From assembly GCF_004664715.2 (NCBI RefSeq), contig NC_051073.1, positions 65,849,664-65,913,663 on the forward strand: 64,000 nt of DNA, written 5' to 3'. Of the stretch, positions 10,220 to 19,576 are shown one piece after another (position 1 is the first letter of the stretch; every line of letters begins with the position of its first letter). Under the pieces are notes generated by a model that was not told the origin of the DNA, did no database searches, and saw only the letters and a list, made by a program, of their open reading frames with translations. The stretch is from Peromyscus leucopus. Taxonomy: Eukaryota; Chordata; Mammalia; Rodentia; Cricetidae. The position numbers were made by a program, and so were the translations under genes.

Positions 10220-10289
<70 letters not shown>

Positions 10290-10318
10290 AAAAAAAAAAA
10301 AAAAAAAGAAAGAAAGAC
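10142..10318. repeat. A-rich (A)n(GAAA)n block with internal duplicated segment
   Basis: Two poly-A/GAAA tracts (10142-10170 and 10219-10317). Each is followed by a similar unique segment (CACTG-AGCCAGGT, then GTCAGAGGG), indicating a local tandem duplication that carried the A-tract. Confidence 0.85.
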
Positions 10319-10319
10319 C

Positions 10320-10705
10320 ACTGTAGCCAGGTCGTCAGAGGGTGGATGACAGATGTGCTGTAGAGTGTTAGTGGCAGAGCATCACATCTGGAGGGAGAAA
10401 GCCCTGCGGAGGAGGTGGCTCTCGCCTGCAGCTCTTGAAGAGGCCGGATTCGGACATTGAGAGATGTTTACTCTTTCAGCTGCTTCTCCCGTCAGAGTGT
10501 TACATGATTGAGGACCAACTCTGAAGTCCGTTTAGTCTGCACACTTGGCTTACTGTTCTCCCACAAGTGAAATCTGGAGGGATGGGGGCTTCCAGGGAAG
10601 TTGCTCCGAACTGGGTTTGACCAAGGAGCTTTCCTGGAATGGGCCCTAGGGAGAAACCAGATACAGAGGCCAAGTAGGAACTGGGCTTAATTACAGAGTG
10701 GGTGC
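10320..10705. other. Unique sequence, no gene recognised
   Basis: Nothing recognised beyond the second copy of the duplicated segment at its left edge. Confidence 0.4.
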
Positions 10706-10710
10706 AGCCT

Positions 10711-10765
10711 GCCTCCCTCTCTGCCTGCCTCCCTCTCTCCCTCCCTGCCTCCCTCCCTCAGCCCC
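10711..10765. repeat. CCTC/GCCT pyrimidine-rich repeat
   Basis: Imperfect CTGCCTCCCTCT units on the plus strand. Low complexity. Confidence 0.9.
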
Positions 10766-10787
10766 CCAGTCTACTTAGGCCAGTGCT

Positions 10788-10790
<3 letters not shown>

Positions 10791-10834
<44 letters not shown>
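10791..10834. repeat. (TG)22 microsatellite
   Basis: Uninterrupted TG dinucleotides. Confidence 0.96.
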
Positions 10835-10838
<4 letters not shown>

Positions 10839-10839
10839 G

Positions 10840-11945
10840 CGTGTGGAGGGGTGTGGTTGGGGGGGTATAGGAAAAGTTTTGGCTCCCCTAGGTCTCATAG
10901 GGTGAGGCCCCAAGGTCCCAGTGTTTGCCTAGAAACTCAAGAAGGAACCTCCAGAGTGAGGCAGTGACCCCATGGAGGAGTGTGCGTAACTGGAGGAAAA
11001 GAAAATAAACCTACCACACCGCGCAGCCTGCAGCCTGCAGGTCATGGGGGAGTGCCAGCCTGCTGCTTAGGGCTGGTGAGTCAGGAGCAGACTATTTCGT
11101 CAGCATGCTGCAGCCTGAAGGCTGCTGCCCCGGACTGGCCCCCTCCCTGCACCTGGCCTTGCCCACAGCTGTGTCCCAGCCAGCCCCCACCCGTCCCCCT
11201 TCCTCCTGGGAGCCATGGAGGGCAGCTGGAACAGAAGAGAATGTTTGCATGGGACTTCTCCCTCCTCTCTGGGCTCCCCGCGACTCACACTCAGGGAGAA
11301 GCTGAGGGTCGGAGACAGACTAGTTAGTACTTCAGGGATGGTTTGGACACACTGAGGAATAAGAGGAGCCGGGGTGGGGGTGGGGCACCCTTACACATAC
11401 TCACAGCTGGCCACACATGTGGCCCTTTCAGAGTTCATCAGCCGCCAAGACAGGGCCTGACCAAGGATTCTCTCCTGGAGAAACCATTGTGTGTGCGTTT
11501 CTGGGACTCCGCTACTTAATTCTCTCTCACCTCCCCACCCCACTTCTCATCCAGACCACTGGGGGAATCTCAGCACACCTCACAAGACCTCTAGGCCAAG
11601 AGTTGCCGAGCCCAGTGGGTCATCACCCAGGACGCTTTTAAAAACGTGTTATCTCGAACTGTTTGGGGGGGCCCCCAGGCAGGGGGATCAGGATCCATCC
11701 CTGGTGCATGGGCAGGCTTTTTGGAGCCCAGTGCCTAGGCTGTGACACCTTGCACAGCCTTGGTGCAGTGGGGAGGGGCTTGGACCTGCCTCAGCTGAGT
11801 GTGCCAGGCTCTGCTGACTCCCCATGGGAGACCTTGATTTGGAAAATGTGGGGATGGGGGTGGGTGGACTGGGGGGAAGGCTAGGGCGTGGGAAGAGGGA
11901 AGAGGGGGGATCTGTGGTTGGTATGTAAAGTGAATAGAAAATTTC
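10840..11945. other. GC-rich unique stretch, no gene recognised
   Basis: Proline/serine-rich open frames on both strands (10980-11745) follow base composition rather than a protein family. CpG content is low, so this is not a CpG island. Ends in an A-rich stretch at 11952-11975. Confidence 0.45.
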
Positions 11946-11983
11946 TTAATTAAAAAAAAAAGAAAAAAAAGAAAAGTGTTCTC

Positions 11984-12140
11984 GCTGGGTGGTGGTGGCA
12001 TGTGTCTTTAACCCAGCAAGCAGATCTCTGAGTTTGAGGCCAGCCTGGTCTACAGAGAGAGTTCCAGGACAGCCAGGGCTATACTCAGAGAAACCCTGTC
12101 TCAAACAAAACAAAAGCAAATAAAAAGCAAAAACCCAAAC
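11984..12140 (+). mobile_element. B1 SINE with short internal deletion
   Basis: CGCTGGGTGGTGGTGGCATG, CTTTAACCCAGCAAGCAGAT (the CTCGGGAGGCAGAGG segment is lost), GAGGCCAGCCTGGTCTACAG, GACAGCCAGGGCTATAC and a CAAAACAAAAGC-type tail. Confidence 0.93.
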
Positions 12141-12165
12141 CAAAACAAACAAACACATTCTCTGG

Positions 12166-12298
12166 GCTGGGACTGAGGCTCAGCTGATAGAGTACTTGCA
12201 GTGCGTAGACTGGGCATGGTGGTACATACATGTGATCCCAGCCATTCAGGAGGTAGAGGCAGCTATATACTGAGTTCAAGGCCAGCCTGTGCCTCACA

Positions 12299-12300
<2 letters not shown>
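12166..12300 (+). mobile_element. B4 SINE (ID-B1 composite)
   Basis: An ID-like head (GCTGGGACTGAGGCTCAGC, GATAGAGTACTTGCAG) is fused to a B1-like tail (CTGGGCATGGTGGTACATAC, GAGTTCAAGGCCAGCCTG). This order defines B4. It ends directly at a GA microsatellite, which may have replaced its tail. Confidence 0.85.

Positions 12301-12363
<63 letters not shown>
12301..12363. repeat. (GA)31 microsatellite
   Basis: Pure GA repeat, a homopurine tract on the plus strand able to form triplex structures. Confidence 0.97.
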
Positions 12364-12364
<1 letters not shown>

Positions 12365-12366
<2 letters not shown>

Positions 12367-12880
12367 ATTCTCAGGCTTAGTCCCAGAGTTCTGACGCCTC
12401 ATCCTTGGGCAAGGACTGATTTTGCAGGTCTCACGCCCTGTGGGCCATCCCATGGGAGGTCACAGTGGAGACCAAGTGTGTTAACGGCTTGTCTTGGCAG
12501 CTAACTTTCCTTGTGTGGATTTATGACTCGCATTAAGGGCTAGCTTTCCAGACCCGCTGAGAGGACCAGTATTGCCTCTCCATCTGATCACTGCAGGTTG
12601 CCTGGATGCAGGCCTCCTTCAAGGAGCCAGTTTCTGCACTGGCCAGGAGCCAATCCATGCAGGGGAAGAAGCCCATCCCCATGTGGGCTACGGTATCCTT
12701 CTGGATGCTTCCTTTAATGTGGTAAGTCAGAAATGTGGCCCCCAGAGCGTCAGTCTGTTTGGCTTTGAGGAATACTGCCAGCCTAACCTCTGTCCCAGCA
12801 CACCAGGCCTGGCTGAAGGGGAGGATGCATTCTGGATGGGCTGAGACTAGTTTACATGGGTGCTTTCATTTTCTCTTTTT
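12365..12880. other. Unique sequence, no gene recognised
   Basis: No repeat recognised. An open frame at 12572-12844 has no family I know. Confidence 0.4.
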
Positions 12881-12883
12881 CTT

Positions 12884-13016
12884 TCTCATTATGTTCCTCT
12901 GACTCTCCTGGAACTCACTATGTACACCAGGCTGGCCTCGAACTCACAGAGAATTGCCTGCCTTTATCTGCCTCCCAAGTGCTGGGATTAAAAGTGTGCA
13001 CCACCCTGCCAGGCTT
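12884..13016 (-). mobile_element. B1 SINE
   Basis: Antisense B1: CACCAGGCTGGCCTCGAAC, CCAAGTGCTGGGATTAAAAG, GTGCACCACCCTGCCAGGC. The 3' side is degenerate (TATGTTCCTCTGACTCTCC). Confidence 0.92.
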
Positions 13017-13202
13017 CATTTTCATTTATTAATTTCAAGTACTTCATAAAAAGACAGTACCAGCTTTGCTCCAGGTACCCAGGTCTTCGTTGCTATGGGA
13101 CTTGAAGGGCTAGGAGGCTGAGGATGATGGGTGGACCTTCTGTACTTGCCGACACTCAGAATCCAGAGAGGAGTGTGGCTCTGAGGACCTGGGGCCCTCA
13201 AA

Positions 13203-13262
13203 TGGTGTGTGTGCATGAGTGTGTACACATGTATATAACATGTGGGGGGTGTGTGTGTGTGC
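13203..13262. repeat. Imperfect (TG)n
   Basis: TG-rich stretch broken by CATGAG, CACATG and ATATAACATG segments. Confidence 0.8.
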
Positions 13263-13269
13263 CCATGAA

Positions 13270-13640
13270 GCCCTCCATATCTTCTGCTTCTATAGATTCA
13301 ACCATGGTTGGAAAATATTTGGGAAAAAACAAACTGCACTGAATGTGTAAACAACACAGTGTGACAATCATTTATGTACTATTCACGCTGTATTGGGTGT
13401 TTAAGTAAGCCCGAGATGTTCTGGAGGCTATGCTTAGGTTTTATGCAAATGCTATGCCATTTAAATAATTCATATATTTCTTTTTTGAGACAGGAAGTTG
13501 ATGTCCGAGCTGGTCTCAAATGCCAGAGTTCAAGCCTTTGCTCGGTGGACAGCGGGACTCCGGTGGCCCATCCCTCACCAGGTTCCTGTGCCATTTTGCA
13601 TAAGGACCTTGAGCACTCACTGATTTTGGTACCCATGTCC
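13270..13640 (+). mobile_element. Tigger1/MER2-type DNA transposon fossil, interrupted
   Basis: GATTCAACCATGGTTGGAAA, ATATTTGGGAAAAAACAAAC, CACTGAATGTGTA, AACAACACAGTGTGACAATC and TATGCAAATGCTATGCCATTT follow the Tigger1/MER2 end region. After 126 bp of unrelated sequence it resumes: TTTGCATAAGGACCTTGAGC and TGATTTTGGTACCCATG. A mariner-superfamily fossil, long inactive. Confidence 0.82.
13463..13588 (-). mobile_element. Insertion nested in the Tigger fossil
   Basis: The 126-bp insert is bounded by an 8-bp repeat TGCCATTT (13455-13462 and 13589-13596), as expected for an insertion. Its left part (TTTTTTGAGACAGG, then GAGCTGGTCTCAAA) looks like an antisense 7SL-type SINE. The right part is unrecognised. 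Confidence 0.5.
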
Positions 13641-13856
13641 CACAAACACAGATGGAATGGCGTGGATGGAGGATGGAGAGTGAGAGAGATGACACAAGGC
13701 CAATCTAGCAAATGGGGTAGAGTGTTTACCACAGTGTCGCCTGGATACAGCAGCTATAGACATTCTCTGCATTAGTCTTTGCAACTTTAAATTTATTTTT
13801 CTCCAATTATTTCCTACATTTTAAAATTTATATCCGAATTTTTAAAAGTTTTAAGG

Positions 13857-14018
13857 GGGCTGGGCATGGTGGTCCACATCTTTAATCCCAGCGCTCGGGA
13901 GGCAGAGGCAGACGGATCACTGGGAGGTTTGGTGCCAGCCTGGTCTACAAAGCATGTTCCAGAACATCCCGGGCTACACAGAAAAACCCCGTCTTGAAAA
14001 ACAAAACAAACAGAAAAA
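13857..14018 (+). mobile_element. B1 SINE
   Basis: GGGCTGGGCATGGTGGTCCAC, CAGCGCTCGGGAGGCAGAGG, GCCAGCCTGGTCTACAAAGC, CACAGAAAAACCCCGTCTTG, then an AAAACAAAC tail. Confidence 0.95.
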
Positions 14019-14022
14019 GCAG

Positions 14023-14090
14023 AGGGTATGTGGCTTGTTCAAGGACACAGAGCTGACAGCTGGGCTTCAGAGGCCTCACTTGTCACGTCC
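14023..14090 (-). mobile_element. MIR fragment
   Basis: GGCTTGTTCAAGGACACAGA and GCTGACAGCTGGGCTTCAG match the antisense MIR core (TTGCCCAAGGTCACACAGCT). Old tRNA-derived SINE. Confidence 0.7.
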
Positions 14091-14164
14091 TCCAGTTCTG
14101 GACTCGCGTGTTTTGACTCAGCTGGAATACCAGTTTTTGAGGGCAGTGTTCACTGAGCACTCAG

Positions 14165-14335
14165 TCGTGGGCCTGTTTCTCACGCTTTCCTTCCTCATAC
14201 TGGAACAGACAGAAGTGAATCGTTTTTTGCTGGACACCTGCTGTTCCTGTTGGATTGTAAGCTCCACAAGGACACCTTCTCATTCCTGGATGAATCCCAG
14301 GGCACATAGTGACTGGAAAGTGTGGGCCCCGGAGT
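14165..14335 (+). mobile_element. L2 LINE 3' end
   Basis: GGATTGTAAGCTCCACAAGG, then GGGCACATAGTGACTGG fits the L2 3' end (TAGAATGTAAGCTCCATGAG...GCACATAGTAG). Confidence 0.7.
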
Positions 14336-14339
14336 GAGC

Positions 14340-15330
14340 CACAGATACACACAGGTGGACACACACAGGCCAACACATTGGCGCTCTGTTTTCTTTTAAA
14401 AGTTCGGTTGCTCTGTGTGCGAGGCAGATGTGAGGAGCAAGGACGGAGAGGGGCCATAAGCCCAGAAGCATGATGTCTCTGGGAAGGTCATCTGAGAATG
14501 AGTGACATCATTTGGAAAGACAGAGGGATGGCCCTTCTTGGCCACCCACCCGCAAAGGCACTTTGGAGAGAGAATGAAGCTCTTGCCTGCAGATGACATG
14601 GGGATCCCAGGGATGGGGCAGAGCGAGAGTGGAGGGTACCATTCTTTCCAGAAAGGAAAGAACGCGTGAGTCACATGACATCATATCTTCCTGCCTGCCC
14701 TGGGCCACTGCTGAGCTTCCCTCCTTCTTATTGTGAACGAGCATCAAGCACACAGACTTGACCTGCAGCTGCTCCTGATGCCAGCTGTGGGAAATGGAGG
14801 CAAGTGGGTGTAGGAGCAACAATGGTCAGGGCAGGGTTATGGGCAGAGTGTGCCCATTAACCAGGGAACTGCTGTTTGGCTCTTTCAATACGTATCACAT
14901 TCTCATACTCAAAATTCACAAAGCATGAAGGCAAAGGCCAGTGGATATGAGGAAATGCACCAGCCTCCTGCCCCTCCTCCCTCCGGGTAGTCTCAGTTTT
15001 TCTAGATGACTGTGAGCTTGGACAACCAGATGTGTTAGCACTGAGTTCTGCACGTCCTGCTCTCCGCTGTGTTCATTTAGTGAGGTCTCTTCCCAGGAGC
15101 GTCTGCACCAATGTCCTCCGTTGGGGTCTGTTTGTTACTGCATAGTGCTCCTCCACGTGGTTGGGGGAAAGGCCTCTGGTATCTGAAGAGCCAGGCTCCA
15201 GCCTTTTGCTGTAGTAGTAACAGAGAGTATGGAGGCATGATGGGACATGAAGGAACATGGACCTGCACTGCCCGGCCTGGTTACCACTCACCACACTGCA
15301 ATTCCACACACGTGACTGGTCCAGTCACGA
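14340..15330. other. Unique sequence, no gene recognised
   Basis: No SINE signatures. Overlapping open frames on the minus strand (14161-14822) have no recognisable family. Confidence 0.4.
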
Positions 15331-15334
15331 CTGG

Positions 15335-15543
15335 CTACAAAGGTAAAATGCAGACTAGACTTGAAGATTTAATTTTAAAACGTAAACTATCTCATTTAAT
15401 ACTTTTTAAAAAAAAACATTTATTGCAAGTCAAATGATATTTTAAATATATCAGCTCTATAAAATATGTGACAAATCAATTTCACCTGTTTCTTCTTGTT
15501 TTTGTAATATGTAGCAACTAGAGCATTCTAAATTCTGGATGTG

Positions 15544-15545
<2 letters not shown>
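15335..15545. mobile_element. Old AT-rich interspersed repeat, family unnamed
   Basis: AATTTCACCTGTTTCTTC, GTAATATGTAGCAACTAGAG and TTCTGGATGTGGC resemble a widespread mammalian repeat with CACCTGTTTC and ATGTGGCTACTAG motifs. I recognise the pattern but not a certain family name. Confidence 0.45.
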
Positions 15546-15580
<35 letters not shown>

Positions 15581-15606
15581 TGTCCGTCCGTACGCGCGCA
15601 TGCACG
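15546..15606. repeat. (TG)n followed by TCCG/CGCG-rich tail
   Basis: About 16 TG units, then TCTGTCCGTCCGTACGCGCG and CATGCACGCAC. Compound microsatellite. Confidence 0.92.
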
Positions 15607-15889
15607 CACAACACATTTCCATCAAACTAGGTTCCCCTAGGATCTTGGAACCAGGTAGAGCTGAAAGTGGGAAGAGCTGGTGGAGCAGGAAAGGGAAAAA
15701 AAAGGAGTAAGAAGGATCAGAAGCAACTCTAGGGTCCTCTGGGCTGGCCCAGGAGCTCCGGGCTTACTCCTGCCTCATGGTGATCAGGTGGAAGTTCCCA
15801 GGACCAGTCTCCTCTTTTCTCTACCTCCGGTTCTCCTGTGTATAAGACCACGAAGGAGAGAAGAGGACGCCACCTTCAGGAGGGCGGGA

Positions 15890-15958
15890 GCACCCCTGTT
15901 TTGCCCATGCTGTTGCTGGCACGAAGTGGGTGCTTGCTGGGTGAATGAACGGAAATAG
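15890..15958 (+). mobile_element. L2 LINE 3' end fragment
   Basis: GCTGGCACGAAGTGGGTGCT, then GGGTGAATGAACG corresponds to the L2 terminus (GCCTGGCACATAGTAGGTGCTCAATAAATG...GAATGAATG). Confidence 0.6.
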
Positions 15959-15959
15959 G

Positions 15960-17610
15960 AATAGGGAAATTCGCCATTTTTCTTTCTGGGGAAGTGTAGG
16001 CTCATGGAAGCCTCGGAGCTTGGAGGTTCCCGATGACACCTATGAAGACGCCTTCGTCTGTAAACCCAAGGTTCATAACACAGGAGTGCTATGTCCAGGG
16101 CCCATGGGTGCCAACAGCAGAGCAAGGACCACCTCCCATTTCTTCGCTCCATTGTAAGAGAAATGGCTGAGTGAAATTCCTGCTCACTTTTGACAACATG
16201 TGCTACACAAAGTGCCTAGCCAGGGCAGCTTCCTCCCTTCTGCCCTTTCTAAGATAGGTAATGGCCTGAGGAGGAAGGGGCCCAGCAGGAACCCACTCAT
16301 TCCAAAGGCTCAGGTTGTCCAGTGCCCTCTCTCTATATACGCTCGGGGGGGGGGGGGGGGCTGCCATCTCTCTTGCTCTTCTCCCTGGGCCTGAGGAATC
16401 CAGAGTCGGTCCTGAGACAGGCTTGAGGAGCCTCAGGCTCCACCAGGCAGCCGCAGCCCCTAAATCATTCATGCAGGGGTGGGACTGGCCGAGCGGCACG
16501 GAGGGGATTTTCGTAGATGATATTGAAAGAATTACAATGGTGAGGGAAAGGAGCCGGGTTCCCACAGAGTCTGGTCACTCCTGTGGGGGCTGTGGGAGCC
16601 GGCCGGGCCTGGCTGCCTCTTTCTCTCCGGGCGGCAGCACACATAGTTTTTAATAATGAAGTAACTTTAATTGTCCTGGGAAAGCTGAGCTTGCCTTGGG
16701 GCACACTGCACAAACTCATAATGTTACCAAGAGAGATTAACAAATGAGAACTGAGAAATGATTCTCTTTTCAAAAGGGCCTCACTGTTAAGCCTTATTAT
16801 CCAAAGTTTAGAGCCTCATTTATCTGCTTGGGGTGATGGGGGGGGGTGGGCAACCCAAGACCCAGAAACTAAGGCATGCGAAATTAAAACTCCATGCCTC
16901 TGCAAGGCAGTTTTTAAAACATCAGACAAGAAAATGTTACCATTTATTGATCCCATTCCGGTGACTGGGTTTTCATTCAAGACAGAAGAATTGATAAATA
17001 ATAATACGTTCATAAAAATTCATTCTTTTTTTTTTTTCACGTATCTGTTGCTTAGAAATGACTTCACTTTAGTGTTTGGCTGCAACTTTTCTCTCTGGTT
17101 CTTTGAAAAATCTTCTGAATCCTATCATTTTGATGGCAATATAAACTGATACCAACAATGTGATTGGCACACGAATACGCAGTAAATAATTGATGAACTA
17201 AAGGGCATGGGAATGAAAGGAGGAAGGACCTCAAAAAAAAAAAATGGATTGTTCTTCCACAGATATCCATGGTCGATATGAAGGGCAAGCCTGAAGGAGA
17301 GGTCTGCAGTCTGGACAGAGGAGTCTGGGCTGGGGAACAGCATCCAGATAGACGAGCTGGGGGGGGGGGGAAGAAGCTTGAAAATTAGGTTGAGCGTAAG
17401 TCTGTATGCATAATTAATAGGCCCTAATAGTTTGATTGATTCCCCTGCACTGTGGCTGTTTCCTGACCAAGTGCTGGTGTCTTGTGTCCCTGCTCTGGCT
17501 TCTCTGCCTTTCACATCACGAGTGTTTGGATCCTCAATGACGAGTGTCCCAGTTTTTTGTGAGCTCTGTCTCAGGCTTTTCTCCTCAATAGTCATACTCA
17601 TTAATTTTTT
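15960..17610. other. Unique sequence, AT-rich centre
   Basis: No gene or SINE recognised. 16500-17020 is AT-rich without repeat signatures (TTTAATAATGAAGTAACTTT; GATAAATAATAATACGTTCA) and could be conserved non-coding sequence. Simple runs: G16 at 16345-16360, T-run near 17028, G11 near 17361. Confidence 0.4.
16345..16360. repeat. (G)16 run
   Basis: Sixteen consecutive G on the plus strand. Prone to length error and to G-quadruplex formation. Confidence 0.95.
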
Positions 17611-17838
17611 TCCTGTTTTTGTTTTGTTATTTCATGTGTATGGGTGTTTGGCCTGCATGTGTGTCTGTGTGCCACGTGTGTGTGGTGCTTGAGGAAGCCC
17701 AAAGAAGGTAGTGTCGGATCCCTTGGGACTCGAGTTACAGACAGTTGTGAGCTGCCACGTGGGTGCTGAGAACTGAACCCGGGTCCTCTGGAAGAGCAGC
17801 CAGTGCTCTTAACCTCTGAGCCATCCCTCCTGACCCCC
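17611..17838 (-). mobile_element. B2 SINE
   Basis: Antisense B2: GGTGTTTGGCCTGCATGTGT, then GTGGGTGCTGAGAACTGAAC, GGTCCTCTGGAAGAGCAGCC, AGTGCTCTTAACCTCTGAGC and CATCCCTCC. Near full length with its AT-rich tail at the left. Confidence 0.95.
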
Positions 17839-17905
17839 AAAAATGTGTAGCCCAGGCTGGCCTTGAATGCATGATCCCCCTGCCTCCACCTCTTCGGCAA
17901 ATCTT
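17839..17905 (-). mobile_element. B1-type SINE fragment
   Basis: TGTAGCCCAGGCTGGCCTTG then CATGATCCCCCTGCCTCC is the antisense middle of a 7SL-type SINE. Truncated on both sides. Confidence 0.7.
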
Positions 17906-18115
17906 ATCAGAGTTTGCTACACATTTTTTTTTTTTAAGTGCTGGCCTATTGATAGACCTTGGGTGGTTTTGAATTTGTTTGCTGTTTGTCTGTTTGTTGT
18001 CTTAACAGACAAGCCTGGCGTTTTCTGTTCCTGGAATCTGGTGCAGTGGAGATTATTGGGGAAAGAACATCGAGAGATAAAAGTTCCTCGGTCCATAGTC
18101 TGCTAATCAAATCAG

Positions 18116-18180
18116 TCGTTTGACTTTGGCTGAGTGCCACTGCCGTTGTGGACCTCAGTTTCTGTCAAACAGAGCCCACT
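18116..18180 (+). mobile_element. MIR fragment
   Basis: GTTTGACTTTGGCTGAGTGC, then GACCTCAGTTTCTGTCAAAC parallels MIR (GTGACCTTGGGCAAGT...GCCTCAGTTTCCTCATCTG). Confidence 0.6.
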
Positions 18181-18184
18181 GAGC

Positions 18185-19220
18185 TCTGTCTGGTGTCTAG
18201 TGTCCCTCAGACGATGCCTGTCCCCAAATCCCAGATGCAGTGGGGGCGTCACAGAAAGGGACAGTCCCGGCTGCGGCTGTGGGTGGGGCAGCCAGGCTGG
18301 GTGATGGGGTAAGCCTCTCTCCTGGCTCATCTCTGTGGTGCAACATTGAACTCCGACAAGTTAGGCCTTGCTTTCCACCCGGGTCCGGCGTGATTCAGGG
18401 CCTGTAGTGCGGCTTCTCCACTAGCCGGGTGAGCTGCAGACACCTTTCTTGGCAATGGTTTTAACAAGGGCTCTGGAAACGGCTGTTAGTCATCTGTTTT
18501 GCAAGGGTGGCAAGCGCTCTGAGAGAAGGCAGCTAGCGTGGCTTCCTTCCTGAATTAATGACTTCAGCCTCACGTGTGACTCATCAGTTCTAGGCCCAGG
18601 AGAACTGGGTGGTTGAGTTGGGGCTGGGGCGGCAGCAAGATGGATGGTGTCAGGGTTGGGGTGTGTGTCCCCATCCTCCTTTGGATGCCTTTGGGTCTTG
18701 ACGCTCTGTAAGGGGGTCAGAACTGAGGCCGGGTGTCCTACCTAGATGCCTAACTCCACTGACTACTTGGGAATCACAAGCCTCCCCTCTGGTTTTAGCT
18801 CTGGTGTGTCGTGCAGGAGGAAGCTCAATGGTTAGGGAGGAATCCTAGCCTGAGCACGCTGAGTGCATACTGTCCGACAGAGACTGCTTTGTACCCAAGG
18901 GGACCGTTTCACAGTAACCCTTCTCCGGGAGAAGCCATCGAGGCGGTCGGTGTTTGGGATAAGAACTAGAAATGAAGGACTTCTTCAAGGGATGCCTCTG
19001 CACTCTCTGGCTGGTTTCTTCACCCCTCTCCTCTCAACTTGCTGTAGACTCCAGGGTCAATGGAGACTGGGCTGAATCCACCTGCTTTAAAGCTGAGTCC
19101 GCGGCTTCCTTCATTCTGTCAGTCCTTATTTCAGGGGCCTCTTCCAGGCCGGCCACGGGCCCAGCCCCCTGCTTCCCAGTGGGTGTTAGACAGCTATTTG
19201 CAATGACCTGAGGCCATGCC
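18185..19220. other. Unique sequence, no gene recognised
   Basis: No repeat or coding exon recognised. Confidence 0.4.
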
Positions 19221-19222
19221 CA

Positions 19223-19272
19223 TATTGTCACATTGTGTCACATACGCGTCACATATGTGACATATTGTCACA
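19223..19272. repeat. GTCACA repeat cluster with 14-bp palindrome
   Basis: Five TGTGAC/GTCACA motifs in 50 bp, including the perfect palindrome GTCACATATGTGAC at 19248-19261 and two ATATTGTCACA copies. It sits just left of the solo LTR. Confidence 0.85.
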
Positions 19273-19297
19273 CCCCTACACGTTGTATGTGGGCCTC

Positions 19298-19570
19298 TGC
19301 AGTGAGCTCCTCGGCCAGCGAGGACGCCACCACCGAGTCCTCAGATCACCTTTATTGAGCGCTCTGGAAGGAGAGGGGAGGTGAGGGGCCGAGGAAACAG
19401 CAGCGCTTATATAGGAACAGGCAAAATGCTTACTGTGAGGTCCCGCGAATGCTAGCACGGGAGATGGATAGGCTAGACATAAGGCCAATACATACCGTGC
19501 ATCATAGCCAAATATGAGTTTTTACACTACTACAGGAATCAGCGCCATCTTAGAATGGCGGCTCCCTACA
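19298..19570 (-). mobile_element. Solo class II (ERVK-type) LTR
   Basis: On the minus strand this 273-bp unit starts TGTAGGGAGCCGCC and ends CTCACTGCA. A 6-bp target duplication flanks it: GGCCTC in plus orientation at 19292-19297 and 19571-19576. It has a TATATAAG box (19406-19413) and an AATAAA signal (19351-19356) in LTR order. TG...CA ends, short length and 6-bp TSD fit the ERVK class. There is no second LTR, primer site or internal gene, so it is a solo LTR left by recombination. Confidence 0.9.
19406..19413 (-). promoter_or_regulatory. TATA box of the solo LTR
   Basis: TATATAAG on the minus strand, about 50 bp before the LTR's AATAAA. Any activity would send transcripts leftward. Confidence 0.65.
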
Positions 19571-19576
19571 GGCCTC

